Shown piece by piece: positions 34,623 through 44,735 of a stretch of 64,000 nucleotides of DNA; the first letter of the stretch is position 1; the number at the start of each line of letters is the position of its first letter. The position numbers were made by a program, and so were the translations under genes. This DNA is from Candidatus Freyrarchaeum guaymasense (GTDB lineage: Archaea > Asgardarchaeota > Jordarchaeia > Jordarchaeales > Freyrarchaeaceae). The notes beneath the pieces were generated by a model. It searched no databases. It worked only from the letters and a program-made list of their open reading frames with translations, and was not told the DNA's origin. Where the stretch lies: contig JAUQZD010000066.1 of NCBI GenBank assembly GCA_030587405.1, positions 16,273-80,272 on the forward strand, in the 5' to 3' direction.

Positions 34623-35933
34623 TTGAAAACGAAATTGTCTTTCTTAGGCGGGGCACGACAGGTTGGACGGTCCTGCCTTTTCGTTGAGTATGGTGACAGA
34701 GGTATAATGCTGGATGCAGGCGTTTCTCTGAGCGGTAATGATAGCATGTTTCCGCTTGACCCTCCTAACCCTCCAAGCGCTCTCATACTAACACATGCAC
34801 ATCTAGATCATGCCGGCTTCGCTCCAAGCATAGTTTCAAAATACCATGTCCCATTAATAGGTACTCCCCCCACACAAGATCTTTCAGAAACCTTAAACAT
34901 AGACTACGTTAAACTTCAGAAGGATGCCTCCCCTTACACTTTCACAGAAATAATGAATGTCAGAAAACATTCAGTAGACGTTCTCTACAAGCAGCCCATA
35001 AATCTCGGAGGAGAAATCGAAGCAACCCTCCTTAGAGCAGGTCACATTCTTGGAAGTGCGATGGTCCGCCTCAAAATAGGTGACCATGTGATCCTCTACA
35101 CCGGGGACATATGCGCCCGGAATACAAGAACCCAGACGATGGTGGATGTTTCAATGAACGACGCTGATACAATAATAATAGAGTCAACGTATTCCTCTCC
35201 TTCTGACCAGCATCCAAGCCTCCAGAAAATTGAACGAGATTTCGCGGCTGCTGTAGCTGAGACCCTAACTAACGGTGGGGTAGTATTGATCCCTGTATTC
35301 GCTGTGGGAAGAGCACAAGAGGTGATGTTATGTCTTGAAGCATATGTTAGAAGCGGCATCATACCGAGGGTTCCAATATTCATAGATGGGATGATACGGA
35401 AGGTGAACGTAATTTACCGGATGTACTGGTTTGACTTAAGCGACCCCATTAAACGGCAGATCCGCTACACTAAACAAAACCCCTTAGAATCAAACCTTTT
35501 CATCGAAGTCGAATCCAGAAAAGACGTGTTAAAGGCTGAAGAGCCTATGATCATCATTAGCACTTCAGGAATGCTTGAGGGGGGCCCTATTCTCTACTAC
35601 CTTAAAATTTTTGGTGCCGACCCAAAGAATCTAATTTGCTTAACAGGATACCAAGTTCCAGGTACGAGAGGCCGGCTTCTTTACGATGGTCAGCGTGAAA
35701 TACAGCTTGAAGGTGAAAGTCTCCGCGTTGAAGCACAAGTCAAGTTTTTCGATTTCAGCGCTCACGCAGACTACCCTGGATTACTGCGTTTCCTCAGCTT
35801 CTTCAAGAACCTCGAAAGAGTTTTCTGTGTTCATGGAGAAGAGAAAAAAGTCTTGAATTTCTGTGAACGGATAGAATCCCTCCGAAAAGTTGAGGCGTAC
35901 GCGCCTCGCAACGGAGAAACAATTACTCTTTAA
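34623..35933 (+). CDS. Beta-CASP metallo-beta-lactamase ribonuclease, aCPSF2 type
   Basis: 436 residues. Seen: FLGGARQVGRSC at the start, HAHLDHAGF, HILGSAMVRLKIG, LYTGDIC, ESTYSSPSDQHPS, LIPVFAVGRAQEVM, IISTSGMLEGGP, FFDFSAHADYPG and VHGEEKK. These are the full metallo-beta-lactamase plus beta-CASP motif series of archaeal CPSF-like nucleases without KH domains. TTG start. It is a paralogue of the gene at 21267; one is likely a 5'-3' exonuclease, the other an endonuclease, but I cannot say which. Confidence 0.93.
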   Translation: MKTKLSFLGGARQVGRSCLFVEYGDRGIMLDAGVSLSGNDSMFPLDPPNPPSALILTHAHLDHAGFAPSIVSKYHVPLIGTPPTQDLSETLNIDYVKLQKDASPYTFTEIMNVRKHSVDVLYKQPINLGGEIEATLLRAGHILGSAMVRLKIGDHVILYTGDICARNTRTQTMVDVSMNDADTIIIESTYSSPSDQHPSLQKIERDFAAAVAETLTNGGVVLIPVFAVGRAQEVMLCLEAYVRSGIIPRVPIFIDGMIRKVNVIYRMYWFDLSDPIKRQIRYTKQNPLESNLFIEVESRKDVLKAEEPMIIISTSGMLEGGPILYYLKIFGADPKNLICLTGYQVPGTRGRLLYDGQREIQLEGESLRVEAQVKFFDFSAHADYPGLLRFLSFFKNLERVFCVHGEEKKVLNFCERIESLRKVEAYAPRNGETITL

Positions 35934-35964
35934 TCTTAAATTTAACGCTTCATGCATCTTCTTT

Positions 35965-37527
35965 TCACGATCCTTTTATATCTTGAAACTTTGTCCGCCC
36001 TGATACCAAATTAGACAGTATTTTCGGCACCTCGTCCATTTCGACTCTAACCTGCTTCCTCGTATCTCTATCTCGTAGGGTTACCGTTCCATCTTCAATG
36101 GTCTGATGATCTACGGTTACACAGATTGGCACTCCTATTTCGTCTGCCCTTGCATATCTTTTTCCAATAGAACCTCTATCATCATACTCAACGAATAGTC
36201 CTTCCTTTCTAATTTTCTTGAAGAGCTTCTTAGCTATTGAAGTCAAAGGCTCCTTTTTCATTAATGGAAGTATTAACGCAGTTATAGGGGCTATTTCAGG
36301 GGGGAACTGAAACCAGCTCCACCCCCTCCCGTCATCTTCCCTATAGCAGCATTCCATGATGCAATATACTATCCTTTCGACGCCAAACGACGGTTCAATT
36401 ACTTCAGGAATCACCTTTTCCCCGTCGACGTCAACTGATAAGTCTTCACCACTATGCTCCATGTGGCTCCTAAGATCATAGTCTGTTCGGTAAGCGTTAC
36501 CGACAACCTCCTTCACTCCAATACTTAACTCCACTTCAAGGTCGAAGTTTCCACCCGAATAGAATGGTGTCTCCTCAGGCAGCATGTGCCTAAAATAAAA
36601 CTTCTCTCTAGGTATTCCTATTCTTTCAAAGAACTCCGCTTCCTTCGCTAAGTAATATGCCATGTATGCGTTAGGGACGATTTCCCTTTCAACCGCCTCC
36701 TTGGCCGTTACCTCGATTGCTTTCCTCTCTCCCTTCTTCTGCTGTTCCCGTGTTAAAATCCTAAACTTGAACTCTGCAACATCACTTATGCCGGAGCAGT
36801 TGTTAATATCTCTCGGGTTCACGAAAACCTCTATTTCCATCTGGGTGAACTCGCGTAACCGTATTAGCCCTTGCCTAGGCGATATCTCGTTTCTGTAGGA
36901 TCTCCCAACTTGAGCTATTCCAAAGGGGAGCTTACCTCTCATCGACTGAAAAACCTTCTTAAAGTCTACGAAAATGACTTGTGCGGTCTCCGGTCTAAGG
37001 AACGCGGTCTTACCCTTAACGGGGCCCACCTCGGTTTTAAACATGAGATTAAACAGTGTAACCTCGGAAAGCTCCCCTCCACAATGAGGGCACCGTAACC
37101 CGTTTTCACGTATGATTCTGGTGAGTTCATCGGTAGTTGCGCCCTCAACTCTGATTTCTAGTTTTTCCTCGATGAGATGATCCGCTCTCATTCTCGCCTT
37201 ACACTTTAAGCAGCTAACTATTGGATCCACGAAGGAGTCAACATGCCCTGAAGCCTTTAAAACCTCATACGGAAGAATGGTTGAACCGTTAATTTCGTAA
37301 ATTTGAAAGTTTGTCTCTCTAACTATGAAGAACTTCCTCCAGAATTCTATTAACTTATTAACGAGAAGGGCGCCTAGGGGCCCAAAATCATAGATCCCAG
37401 CTATGCCACCATAGATCTCCGCTGTGGGAACAATAAATCCCCTGTGTAGAGCAAGCGTCCAAACTTTTTCGAAGAGCGTTTTTTCACGTGTCCCACCTCT
37501 CCCTTTTCCGCGGGCCAAGAACACCAC
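35965..37527 (-). CDS. glyS: Glycyl-tRNA synthetase (class II, archaeal/eukaryotic type)
   Basis: 520 residues. Seen: EIYGGIAGIYDFGPLGALL, a zinc region with CLKC...CPHC, MFKTEVGPVKGKTAFLRPET (motif region binding ATP), QVGRSYRNEISPRQGLIRLREF (motif 2), PSFGVERIVYCI (motif 3), and a C-terminal anticodon domain with EYDDRGSIGKRYARADEIG. GTG start. The rpoP gene lies 110 bases upstream on the same strand. Confidence 0.95.
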   Translation of the reverse strand: MVFLARGKGRGGTREKTLFEKVWTLALHRGFIVPTAEIYGGIAGIYDFGPLGALLVNKLIEFWRKFFIVRETNFQIYEINGSTILPYEVLKASGHVDSFVDPIVSCLKCKARMRADHLIEEKLEIRVEGATTDELTRIIRENGLRCPHCGGELSEVTLFNLMFKTEVGPVKGKTAFLRPETAQVIFVDFKKVFQSMRGKLPFGIAQVGRSYRNEISPRQGLIRLREFTQMEIEVFVNPRDINNCSGISDVAEFKFRILTREQQKKGERKAIEVTAKEAVEREIVPNAYMAYYLAKEAEFFERIGIPREKFYFRHMLPEETPFYSGGNFDLEVELSIGVKEVVGNAYRTDYDLRSHMEHSGEDLSVDVDGEKVIPEVIEPSFGVERIVYCIMECCYREDDGRGWSWFQFPPEIAPITALILPLMKKEPLTSIAKKLFKKIRKEGLFVEYDDRGSIGKRYARADEIGVPICVTVDHQTIEDGTVTLRDRDTRKQVRVEMDEVPKILSNLVSGRTKFQDIKGS

Positions 37528-37637
37528 CTACACTAGAAATTTTTGAAGTTTCTAATGGTATTTTATTATTTCATTGATTGAGAAAACTTAACCAGCCATT
37601 AAACTTTTAAGGAGCCACTAAAACCTCAAAAGCCAAT

Positions 37638-37778
37638 TCATCTTGCCATAACCTTCTTAGTTACTGGCGGCCTCGTTTTATATACTATTCGTGAGCCGCA
37701 TTTGCATCTTATACCTTGAATCATCATTAACTCTTCGTTTTTAAGTTCTTCTCCGCAACGTCCGCACACGTAAGGCAT
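37638..37778 (-). CDS. rpoP: DNA-directed RNA polymerase subunit P (Rpo12)
   Basis: A 46-residue Zn-ribbon subunit. Seen: YVCGRCGEELKN, then GIRCKCGSRIVYKTRPP and the basic end TKKVMAR, matching archaeal Rpo12/eukaryotic Rpb12 almost along the whole length. The last cysteine pair is CxC, a common variant. The ATG lies behind GGAAGTGAAAG. It shares the strand with glyS downstream and the radical SAM gene region upstream. Confidence 0.93.
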   Translation of the reverse strand: MPYVCGRCGEELKNEELMMIQGIRCKCGSRIVYKTRPPVTKKVMAR

Positions 37779-37857
37779 CGCTTTCACTTCCTACCGTCCT
37801 TCCTTCAAGTAACCTCCTTTAATCATCTCTCTTTAAAAACTCTTTCTCTCTTAAATG

Positions 37858-39444
37858 CTAAGAGTCGCTTACCGCTCCCTCTACGAGTTTATCGCTCATC
37901 ACATTTACAATGCGTACTTTAACTTTTTCCCCTAACCGTGCTTTTCCATCGAGAATCACGGTCGGGCCGTCACGTAACGGGTAAGCAATAAATTTCCCTC
38001 TAAATCTCCCCTCGCCCTTTTCCGCCACCAGGACCTCAAGCGTTTCACCGATCATTTTTTTCTTCAATGTTTTATTGATTCTTATGACTTCTTTAACTAT
38101 TATCCTACTTGCTTTGCTTCTGCTAGCCGATGGAGGCTCCCTAAATTTTTCAAATGCAGACATTGGGAGGGGCTTAAACTTGTAAATAGTTATCTTCTCA
38201 GCTCCCAGCCTAAATGTCTCCCTAATCATTCTAGCAGTCTGGCGGGCAGTCTTAATCGTCTGGCCTGGAAGGCCATGAATAAAGTATACATAGGGGCGTA
38301 ATCCCGCCGTAACTGCCTTTTTAACAGCTGATAGAACTTCACGGGGATGGGCAGGACGTCCCAAGGCGGCTGCGTGACTCGCGCTTCCCGTTTCCCCCCC
38401 AAAGTGAATGGTGGTTTTAGGGAGGTACTCTGATATGAGGCTCGCTGCTTCCCTAGTGAAAAGGGAAGCCTTTACATTCTCAACGCTAACGTATGCTTTA
38501 TCACCTACAATCTCCCTTAAACCCATGAGGAGTTTCTCTATGTATTCGTAGTTTGGCTCGGGCTCTCTAGGGTCCGTTAAAACCCCTCCATTCACCTTCC
38601 TTTCTCTGTGAAATTCTAAGAAGCAGCTTGCTCCCAAGTATATTCGTCTAACACCCTGCCTAAGCAATCCTTCAATTTCTCTTAAAATGGACTCTACACT
38701 CCTACTCCTTGGCGGCCCATACATGCTAGGAACCGAACAGTACCCGCATCCTGGAGGGATTCCCACTGGACATTCTAATCTTTCCTTTAAGTTACCGCTT
38801 CTACACTTACTGCACTCTATACACACTTTCCCGTCTGGTAACGGTATTCTAGTCCTGTAAAAGTTCGAGCATCCCCTCACGCACCAAACATAAACTCTAG
38901 CAACCCTATAGAACGGATAGTCCTTAACTCTCTCAATGGACGGCTCCCATAGCCTAGCAGTGCGCCTTGGATCGGACTTAACGGCAACCCCATCTGAAGA
39001 GAGAAAGCTCACCCCCGCAGTTTTCCTTAATTCGTCCTCACCGGGAAGGCACCCGTCCTCTAACCCTCCCCTAAGTAGTTCCGCGATAGTGTCCTCAGCC
39101 TCTCCAACCATGACTAAATCATACCCTCTCTCTAACAGTTTCTCCGCTTCGGCAGAGGCAGGCCCCCCTGCTATACATACTCCTCCTCTGATTTTCCTCC
39201 ATATCTTCACAATTTCTCCCATAACCTCTAGGTCCATACTCATTCCGCCACACATTAAAACGTCAAACTGTTTCACTTCTGATTTTGCATTGAAGAACAC
39301 CTCTGGAACCATTATTCTAGCCTCACATCCAAAACTCTCTAAGACACCAGCTACTGCTCGTGCACCGCTTCCTATCACGTCCCTAGTAAGCTTCCTAATT
39401 CCCTTCCCCGCGCCAGTAGCATCAATTATCAGAAATCGGGTCAA
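37858..39444 (-). CDS. Radical SAM protein with C-terminal TRAM domain
   Basis: 528 residues. N-terminal about 140 residues look like a cobalamin-binding or flavodoxin-like Rossmann domain (CGGMSMDLEVMGE, GGPASAEAEKLLERGYDLVM). The radical SAM core follows, with cysteines ECSKC and the cluster CPVGIPPGCGYC, then FGGETGSASHAAALGRP and YFIHGLPGQT. The last about 60 residues form a TRAM RNA-binding domain (GETLEVLVAEKGEG to DKLVEGAV), as in MiaB/MtaB tRNA methylthiotransferases. The cluster spacing (CX7CX2C, or a split CX3C earlier at CVRGC) is atypical. Probably modifies RNA. TTG start. Confidence 0.82.
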   Translation of the reverse strand: MTRFLIIDATGAGKGIRKLTRDVIGSGARAVAGVLESFGCEARIMVPEVFFNAKSEVKQFDVLMCGGMSMDLEVMGEIVKIWRKIRGGVCIAGGPASAEAEKLLERGYDLVMVGEAEDTIAELLRGGLEDGCLPGEDELRKTAGVSFLSSDGVAVKSDPRRTARLWEPSIERVKDYPFYRVARVYVWCVRGCSNFYRTRIPLPDGKVCIECSKCRSGNLKERLECPVGIPPGCGYCSVPSMYGPPRSRSVESILREIEGLLRQGVRRIYLGASCFLEFHRERKVNGGVLTDPREPEPNYEYIEKLLMGLREIVGDKAYVSVENVKASLFTREAASLISEYLPKTTIHFGGETGSASHAAALGRPAHPREVLSAVKKAVTAGLRPYVYFIHGLPGQTIKTARQTARMIRETFRLGAEKITIYKFKPLPMSAFEKFREPPSASRSKASRIIVKEVIRINKTLKKKMIGETLEVLVAEKGEGRFRGKFIAYPLRDGPTVILDGKARLGEKVKVRIVNVMSDKLVEGAVSDS

Positions 39445-39648
39445 TTTACCTTATCTCCCTCATGACGTTTTATTTACCCTTTTAATGGGAATCATCCCCT
39501 GCTGGGTATTTAAAGAGTCATTTTGGTGGCAAATCTTATTAAACCTTTAATTAATTTATTTAATTTAAACATCGAAATCGAGGTATGGTTTAGTGTTTGA
39601 AATGAAAGGGTCTTCATTACCTTTCTTAATTTGTTACTGGGAGGGTAA

Positions 39649-42309
39649 TTGTTGTCTCGTAGAAGCTCCATGAGTACCATCGAAGCATTAAGGATCGCTG
39701 ACTTTTCAGTTTTTGGCTATTCAATAGACGAGAGCTCGTTTGGGTTCTCTGTTGGCCCTAAAGGTCTCAGTAGGAAGGGGGCTGAAAAACTAGCTTCAGA
39801 GGTTGCGGAAGCAGTCCATATGCTCAACCGTCTTCTTTCAGAGGAAAGTGGCGTTTCACTTGGTTTCATAGAGTTCGATATTGTTGGGACTGAAAAGGGA
39901 AATCTTCCTGAAGCGATGGCTTTGGTTACAGGAGGCGATGAGGAATCATCAAACTTCATCGTACTGTTAGAGCACGAGAAGGGTTTAGTGGACGTATTTA
40001 AGGTTATGGAGTTAGCGGGAGAACTTTCAAGTAGGCTTAAGGATATCCGACTAGCTTGCACTGCCTCAAAATTAAGTTCTCAGGATACGAAGCTTGTTAT
40101 GCAGTCATTTGTAGAGCGCTTTACTAGAAGGATTTACGGCGAGGCATCGCAGAAAAAGTATAGGGAAAAGTATGCAAGGGATCTCCTAGCTCATTTAAAA
40201 ATTCTAAGCGGCCTAATAGTTGAAGGCCCCATCGAAGTAAACTATGGTGTTAAACCCCTCGGCTTTAACGCGTCAGTTAAAAAGATCTCGTTTGAAAAGC
40301 AAAACGTCTCCAAGGATTTCGAATACCTTAAAAGTCTGATTTTCACGAAGACTGCGCTTGAAGTTCTCATAAACGATGTTGGCCTTATAGGTCGGGAAAT
40401 ATTATCTCTAATCAATGATTACACTGTAAACGAGATTGGAGAAAATATTGCATTGCGTTTAGCTGAAACATTATGGGAGCGAATTACTCCAGGTTTGATC
40501 GACGTTAAAAACATCCTAGAAGATTGTGATTTGCTCATGGATGAAGCTAAAGCCTCATTCAACCTGCTAAAAGAGAAGCTTAACTCCCTCCTTCAAGCCG
40601 GCGAGAAAGACCTACTAAGAAATCACTTAGATAGAATCGACGTTGAAGGTCTGGCTAAAAAGTTTAAAGATGTCCTAGCTAATTTCTTGTTTAATGAACG
40701 GACTCCTGAAGAGGAGATTTGGAGTTGGGATCTCAAAGATGAAGTATCATATTTCCTTGAACAAGCGGAAAAAGGACTTAGTTTCTTTGAAAGGGCCATT
40801 TCATCTTTCGTTTTCATGCAGATCGAAACAATCGTAGCTAGGAGGCTCCTCGAAGATTTTGTTAGAAACATCGTTGACCCCATCCGCAGAAAAGTGGTTG
40901 AAGCATATATTAATAAAGTTAAAGAAAAGCTGGAGAGCTGGTTTGAGAATAGAAGTCCGGAGATCCCTTTAAACTGGGATTTCAACATTTTCAGAAGTAG
41001 ACTTAAAGATGATCTCATCTCTCAACTTGAAGGCGACGAGGACCTTTTCTCGATTCCAGAGATTCTGGAAATCGCTTTTAACGTAACACTAGCCGAAATA
41101 ACGCCAGAAACACGCAACATAGTTAAAGACGTTTATCAGGAAGTGCGTGAGCACGTCTCAGAGGTTGTTCCCGGCCTTTCAGACTACCTTCTTAGCCACA
41201 ATGTTCTAGGCGCCTTCTTAGAGCATAATCCAGACATAACTTCCCCACAAGTTTTCTCTGAAAAATTCTTTAGCTTCATCCTTCGGGACGTTAAGGAGTT
41301 CCCTAAATGGGAGCGCTTAGCGAAAAGCTGGTTAGAACTTTTCGCATTAACCTTTAAGGGTAAACCTGACATATGCAGCCTCGTAGCGGAGTTTGTTGAC
41401 TTCATAAACAGAGTTAGAGATGAAGAATCATCAAAGGATAAGCCAAAAGAAATCTTAGAGACTAAGCTTAGAGACCATCAGCAAGAAATCGATTCACTTT
41501 TAAGCAGCTTATCCGAGTTAATGGAAAAAAGAAATGGTATTGAACGGCAAATAGATGTTGTACAGTCACAATTAGACTCGACGGAAAACTTTGAGATCCG
41601 TCTTAAAACCGATTACAGCGTGAAAGTTTCAACGTTAAAACAACTACGGGAGCGGTTAGAGAAAAAGAAAGACCTTCTTGAGAAAATAAGTCAAACTTTA
41701 GCCTCGGCACGTGAAGAGGATAAACCTCCCCTATTAGAGCAGAAAAACAATTTAGAAGCGGAGCTACAAACTACAACATTGGAAGTGCAAAAAATCATTT
41801 CTGAAATTGAGCGGATTGATAGGGCGCTGGGTGAAGCGATCGAGGCGAAGGAACGCTTTAAAAATGCTTTAAAACAATTGCATCTGGACTTAGAGAAAAT
41901 TTCAGATGAAATTTCAAAGTTGAATGATGAAATAAGATGGAAAGAGGAGATAAAGTCAGCCCTTACAAAGTTTCTTGAAAACTACTCTCATACGTCTGAG
42001 GAAACTCTTTTCCTTCCGCATATAGTGAAGACGGAACTACAGCCCTTCATACGTGAAAAACTCGTATCTGAGGTTCCACACATAGCAATTGAAGGGCTTT
42101 TCGATGAATTCAAGACATATATGGAACGCATTTTTCTTAAGGCGTTTAGTTACATTCTTCTTAGGCCTGCAAGACTTCTTTTACGAAGCGAAAGCCAGCC
42201 GAAACTTAATTATCTAGTTCTCTATGAATATCCCGACCCAAAAACTGTTAGGATGATTATAGGAAACAATTTACTTGACTTAAAGCTGAGCGAAACGGAG
42301 GGGGAATAA
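39649..42309 (+). CDS. Very large unrecognised coiled-coil protein
   Basis: About 886 residues with no family I can name. Seen: an N-terminal alpha/beta region of about 150 residues (FDIVGTEKGNLPEAMALVTG, FIVLLEHEKGLVDVFKVM), a long mostly helical middle (about 170-590), a strong antiparallel-type coiled coil (about 600-765, many Leu/Glu/Lys heptads with a break near REEDKPPLLEQKNNLEAEL), and a compact C-terminal part ending LVLYEYPDPKTVRMIIGNN. No signal peptide or membrane helix and no Walker motif, so it is not an SMC protein. TTG start behind GGGAGGG. Its stop overlaps the next start (TAATG), so the two products are made together. Confidence 0.72.
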   Translation: MLSRRSSMSTIEALRIADFSVFGYSIDESSFGFSVGPKGLSRKGAEKLASEVAEAVHMLNRLLSEESGVSLGFIEFDIVGTEKGNLPEAMALVTGGDEESSNFIVLLEHEKGLVDVFKVMELAGELSSRLKDIRLACTASKLSSQDTKLVMQSFVERFTRRIYGEASQKKYREKYARDLLAHLKILSGLIVEGPIEVNYGVKPLGFNASVKKISFEKQNVSKDFEYLKSLIFTKTALEVLINDVGLIGREILSLINDYTVNEIGENIALRLAETLWERITPGLIDVKNILEDCDLLMDEAKASFNLLKEKLNSLLQAGEKDLLRNHLDRIDVEGLAKKFKDVLANFLFNERTPEEEIWSWDLKDEVSYFLEQAEKGLSFFERAISSFVFMQIETIVARRLLEDFVRNIVDPIRRKVVEAYINKVKEKLESWFENRSPEIPLNWDFNIFRSRLKDDLISQLEGDEDLFSIPEILEIAFNVTLAEITPETRNIVKDVYQEVREHVSEVVPGLSDYLLSHNVLGAFLEHNPDITSPQVFSEKFFSFILRDVKEFPKWERLAKSWLELFALTFKGKPDICSLVAEFVDFINRVRDEESSKDKPKEILETKLRDHQQEIDSLLSSLSELMEKRNGIERQIDVVQSQLDSTENFEIRLKTDYSVKVSTLKQLRERLEKKKDLLEKISQTLASAREEDKPPLLEQKNNLEAELQTTTLEVQKIISEIERIDRALGEAIEAKERFKNALKQLHLDLEKISDEISKLNDEIRWKEEIKSALTKFLENYSHTSEETLFLPHIVKTELQPFIREKLVSEVPHIAIEGLFDEFKTYMERIFLKAFSYILLRPARLLLRSESQPKLNYLVLYEYPDPKTVRMIIGNNLLDLKLSETEGE

Positions 42310-44690
42310 TGTGGACGTCCACGCAAAGGGATATTCTGAGAGAGGTTGCTCCAGGGTTTGCTGTCAGAGAATTTTTAAGCAATTTTCTTGCTTCGAAATC
42401 TAACTGGTCTAGGTTTGAAATGCTTGTGGGGGAAAGTGCTTTTCTGCAAGACTTCGTAAAAGCCGCCATGGTATCGCAAATTTATAGCTACATTGGTATT
42501 CGAACAGTTTCCCCCATGGATGCAGGAGCATCGTTCAAGAGAGAAGACGATACCACCATAAAAGAGAAACGTGACCTTTTTAAAGAAATATCTATACTTT
42601 TAAACGATAATTTTCAGAAAGACGTTCTTCTCTTAGAGAAAAAGACAGAACTTGAGTTAGCTATGGCTAAGGCTAAACTTGACGGAAAACCCAGCGTTGA
42701 AGATATCCCAAAACGCTACATTGTAGAGGTATCCTCCAAGTTTCCAACTACACATCTAATAGACTTCTTAGGTGATTTACTAGGTATCTCCTATAACTTC
42801 AGATCCGAGTTCTTAAAGAAAACTTACGGGCTGAAACCTCTATCTCTGGAGCTTGAGGAAGAGGTTAAGAACCCTCATGAAGAGGAATGCGTCGAAATAT
42901 CAACGTTTATAAAAGTTAAAGACAGACTAAGAGAGCTAGCCGGCTTAAATGAGTCACCATTAAATGTCAAGCAATTATCATATCTTTCAAAGGAAATATC
43001 ATCACGTATTTTTAGTCGCCTCCCAAAAGATCAAGCAGAACTAAGAACATATATAGAAGCTTGCGGACTAAAGCTTCTCCTAATAGGTTTATTCAAAAAA
43101 TATACGCGTGAAAAGACAAGCTTAGTGAACCTGTTCAATGAAACATTAAGAACGCTTACATCCAGCATTAAAGATAAGTCAAAAAACGTGTTAGTTCTCA
43201 GGAGAATCCTTTCTTTCCTAGCTGGAGAGGAAAGGATAGAACGTCTAGGAATAGATTTAAGTATGCTTCAGGCAGCCCTTTCAGGGGAAACGTCATCAAA
43301 GGATGTACTGAGCAAGTTTAAGGAGCTAGGGATGAGTAAAAGCGACCTTAGTTTCATGCTAGAAAGATATAAGCGCCTTGAAAGAGTGAGAAGCGTCTTA
43401 ACGGAAAAAGTGATTCCCCGTCTCAGAGGCCAGGGCTACTCTGTTCATACAGTTAACCTAGAGATGTTTACTGTTCCCCCCTCTAAGTTAAGTAAGCTGG
43501 AAGAGCTCATAATAAACGAGGTTAAAAAACATATTTCTCCGCCTCCCCCAGAAGAGTTTAGGGAGTTACTTGAAAATGAAGCTTCGATGCGTAGGATACT
43601 GAATACCTTAGGCACTACGGACATTAACATGTTAAAGGTTGCTGTAGAGTTTGAAGTAACATTGGATAACTTAGTTAGACAGGTCATGCAGGCATTGTTT
43701 TTTGAGTGTCTAGCGCACGCGTCACGTGTGGTAGAACTCTATAACCGGCTTAAAAAGGATAGTGAACGCTTTAAGATTTTCTTCAAAGTTGTCATAGAGG
43801 AACCAGATGTTAACATAAGATGTGTAAAGGAGGAGATGCTTGTTGAACTCATAATACGAAGGCAAATGGAAATACGTGAGGCCTTCCCCGATTTGGATAC
43901 GTTAAAGATATGTGGCTTTATATGGGCGCGTCAAGCAATGATCCCCATGGAAAAATCTGTAAGAATCCTTGAAGAAACACCGAGCCCTCTTTTTGCGAGT
44001 ACGGTAAGTGCCCCATTAAACTTTAAGTCGTTACCTCCAGTAAGCTATGCTACTGCATATGATTTGGCTCAAAGATATATCAGCATTCAACTTGAACAGG
44101 CTAAAACGGTTAAGGAAGCTAGGGCAAGGATGCTTGAAGAAGAGGAGAAAGCCAAGAGAAGGGTATACGAGCGTTTAGAGCCAACCAGCTTACTTGAACG
44201 AAAAATAAAAATCGCCCTTAAGGCGCCGAGCGGAATAGAGAAGGCTGAACTCGAATGGACCCAGAAAGATACTCAAAAAATAGAGGCCATAAGCAAACTC
44301 TTCATAAGGCAAGAAGTTGGAAGCCGAATATGCCCTCACTGTGCCCGAAAACTGAAGGATGATGTGTGCCCAGAGCATGGGTACGTAACCCCTATTGTTG
44401 AAGGCCCTCTGGAAGCTTTAGCTCACTTTTACTTTCTCTCCCTTAAAACCATAGAGGAAGCCCTTCCACAAAATGCGAAGCGGCTGCGTAAGCCATCGTC
44501 CTTTAGCGATGCACTTAAAACCGTAAAGTCCATTTTTTCTGAGCTTAAGATAAAAGGGAAACTCTCGCCTAAAAGCTCAATGAAACATGTAATGGAGGGA
44601 GACGTGGACCGCTACTTAATTCCTGCCGTTGCCAAGGAGATTGCACAAGCTTACATGAGATCCGTTGGTGAGCTTAGAAAGCTGAGGTAA
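42309..44690 (+). CDS. Very large unrecognised helical protein with a Zn knuckle
   Basis: 793 residues, all helix-like, no family recognised. Seen: N-terminal QRDILREVAPGFAVREFLSN, repeated amphipathic helices, a charged segment about 595-640 (EARARMLEEEEKAKRRVYER), and a zinc knuckle near the C-terminus: C675, C678, C687, H690 in CPHCARKLKDDVCPEH. No ATPase motif, signal or membrane segment. It starts inside the stop of the preceding giant gene and ends 45 bases before the HEAT-repeat gene, so an obligate complex between these products is likely (inference). Confidence 0.72.
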   Translation: MWTSTQRDILREVAPGFAVREFLSNFLASKSNWSRFEMLVGESAFLQDFVKAAMVSQIYSYIGIRTVSPMDAGASFKREDDTTIKEKRDLFKEISILLNDNFQKDVLLLEKKTELELAMAKAKLDGKPSVEDIPKRYIVEVSSKFPTTHLIDFLGDLLGISYNFRSEFLKKTYGLKPLSLELEEEVKNPHEEECVEISTFIKVKDRLRELAGLNESPLNVKQLSYLSKEISSRIFSRLPKDQAELRTYIEACGLKLLLIGLFKKYTREKTSLVNLFNETLRTLTSSIKDKSKNVLVLRRILSFLAGEERIERLGIDLSMLQAALSGETSSKDVLSKFKELGMSKSDLSFMLERYKRLERVRSVLTEKVIPRLRGQGYSVHTVNLEMFTVPPSKLSKLEELIINEVKKHISPPPPEEFRELLENEASMRRILNTLGTTDINMLKVAVEFEVTLDNLVRQVMQALFFECLAHASRVVELYNRLKKDSERFKIFFKVVIEEPDVNIRCVKEEMLVELIIRRQMEIREAFPDLDTLKICGFIWARQAMIPMEKSVRILEETPSPLFASTVSAPLNFKSLPPVSYATAYDLAQRYISIQLEQAKTVKEARARMLEEEEKAKRRVYERLEPTSLLERKIKIALKAPSGIEKAELEWTQKDTQKIEAISKLFIRQEVGSRICPHCARKLKDDVCPEHGYVTPIVEGPLEALAHFYFLSLKTIEEALPQNAKRLRKPSSFSDALKTVKSIFSELKIKGKLSPKSSMKHVMEGDVDRYLIPAVAKEIAQAYMRSVGELRKLR

Positions 44691-44735
44691 AAATGCAATG
44701 CATGTTCAATTTAAGCTTAGAAGGAGCGTGCGTCT

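Noticed and set aside
39649..42309. SMC/Rad50-type ATPase as identity of the first giant protein
   Set aside because: It has a long coiled coil but neither a Walker A motif at the N-terminus nor the ABC signature at the C-terminus.
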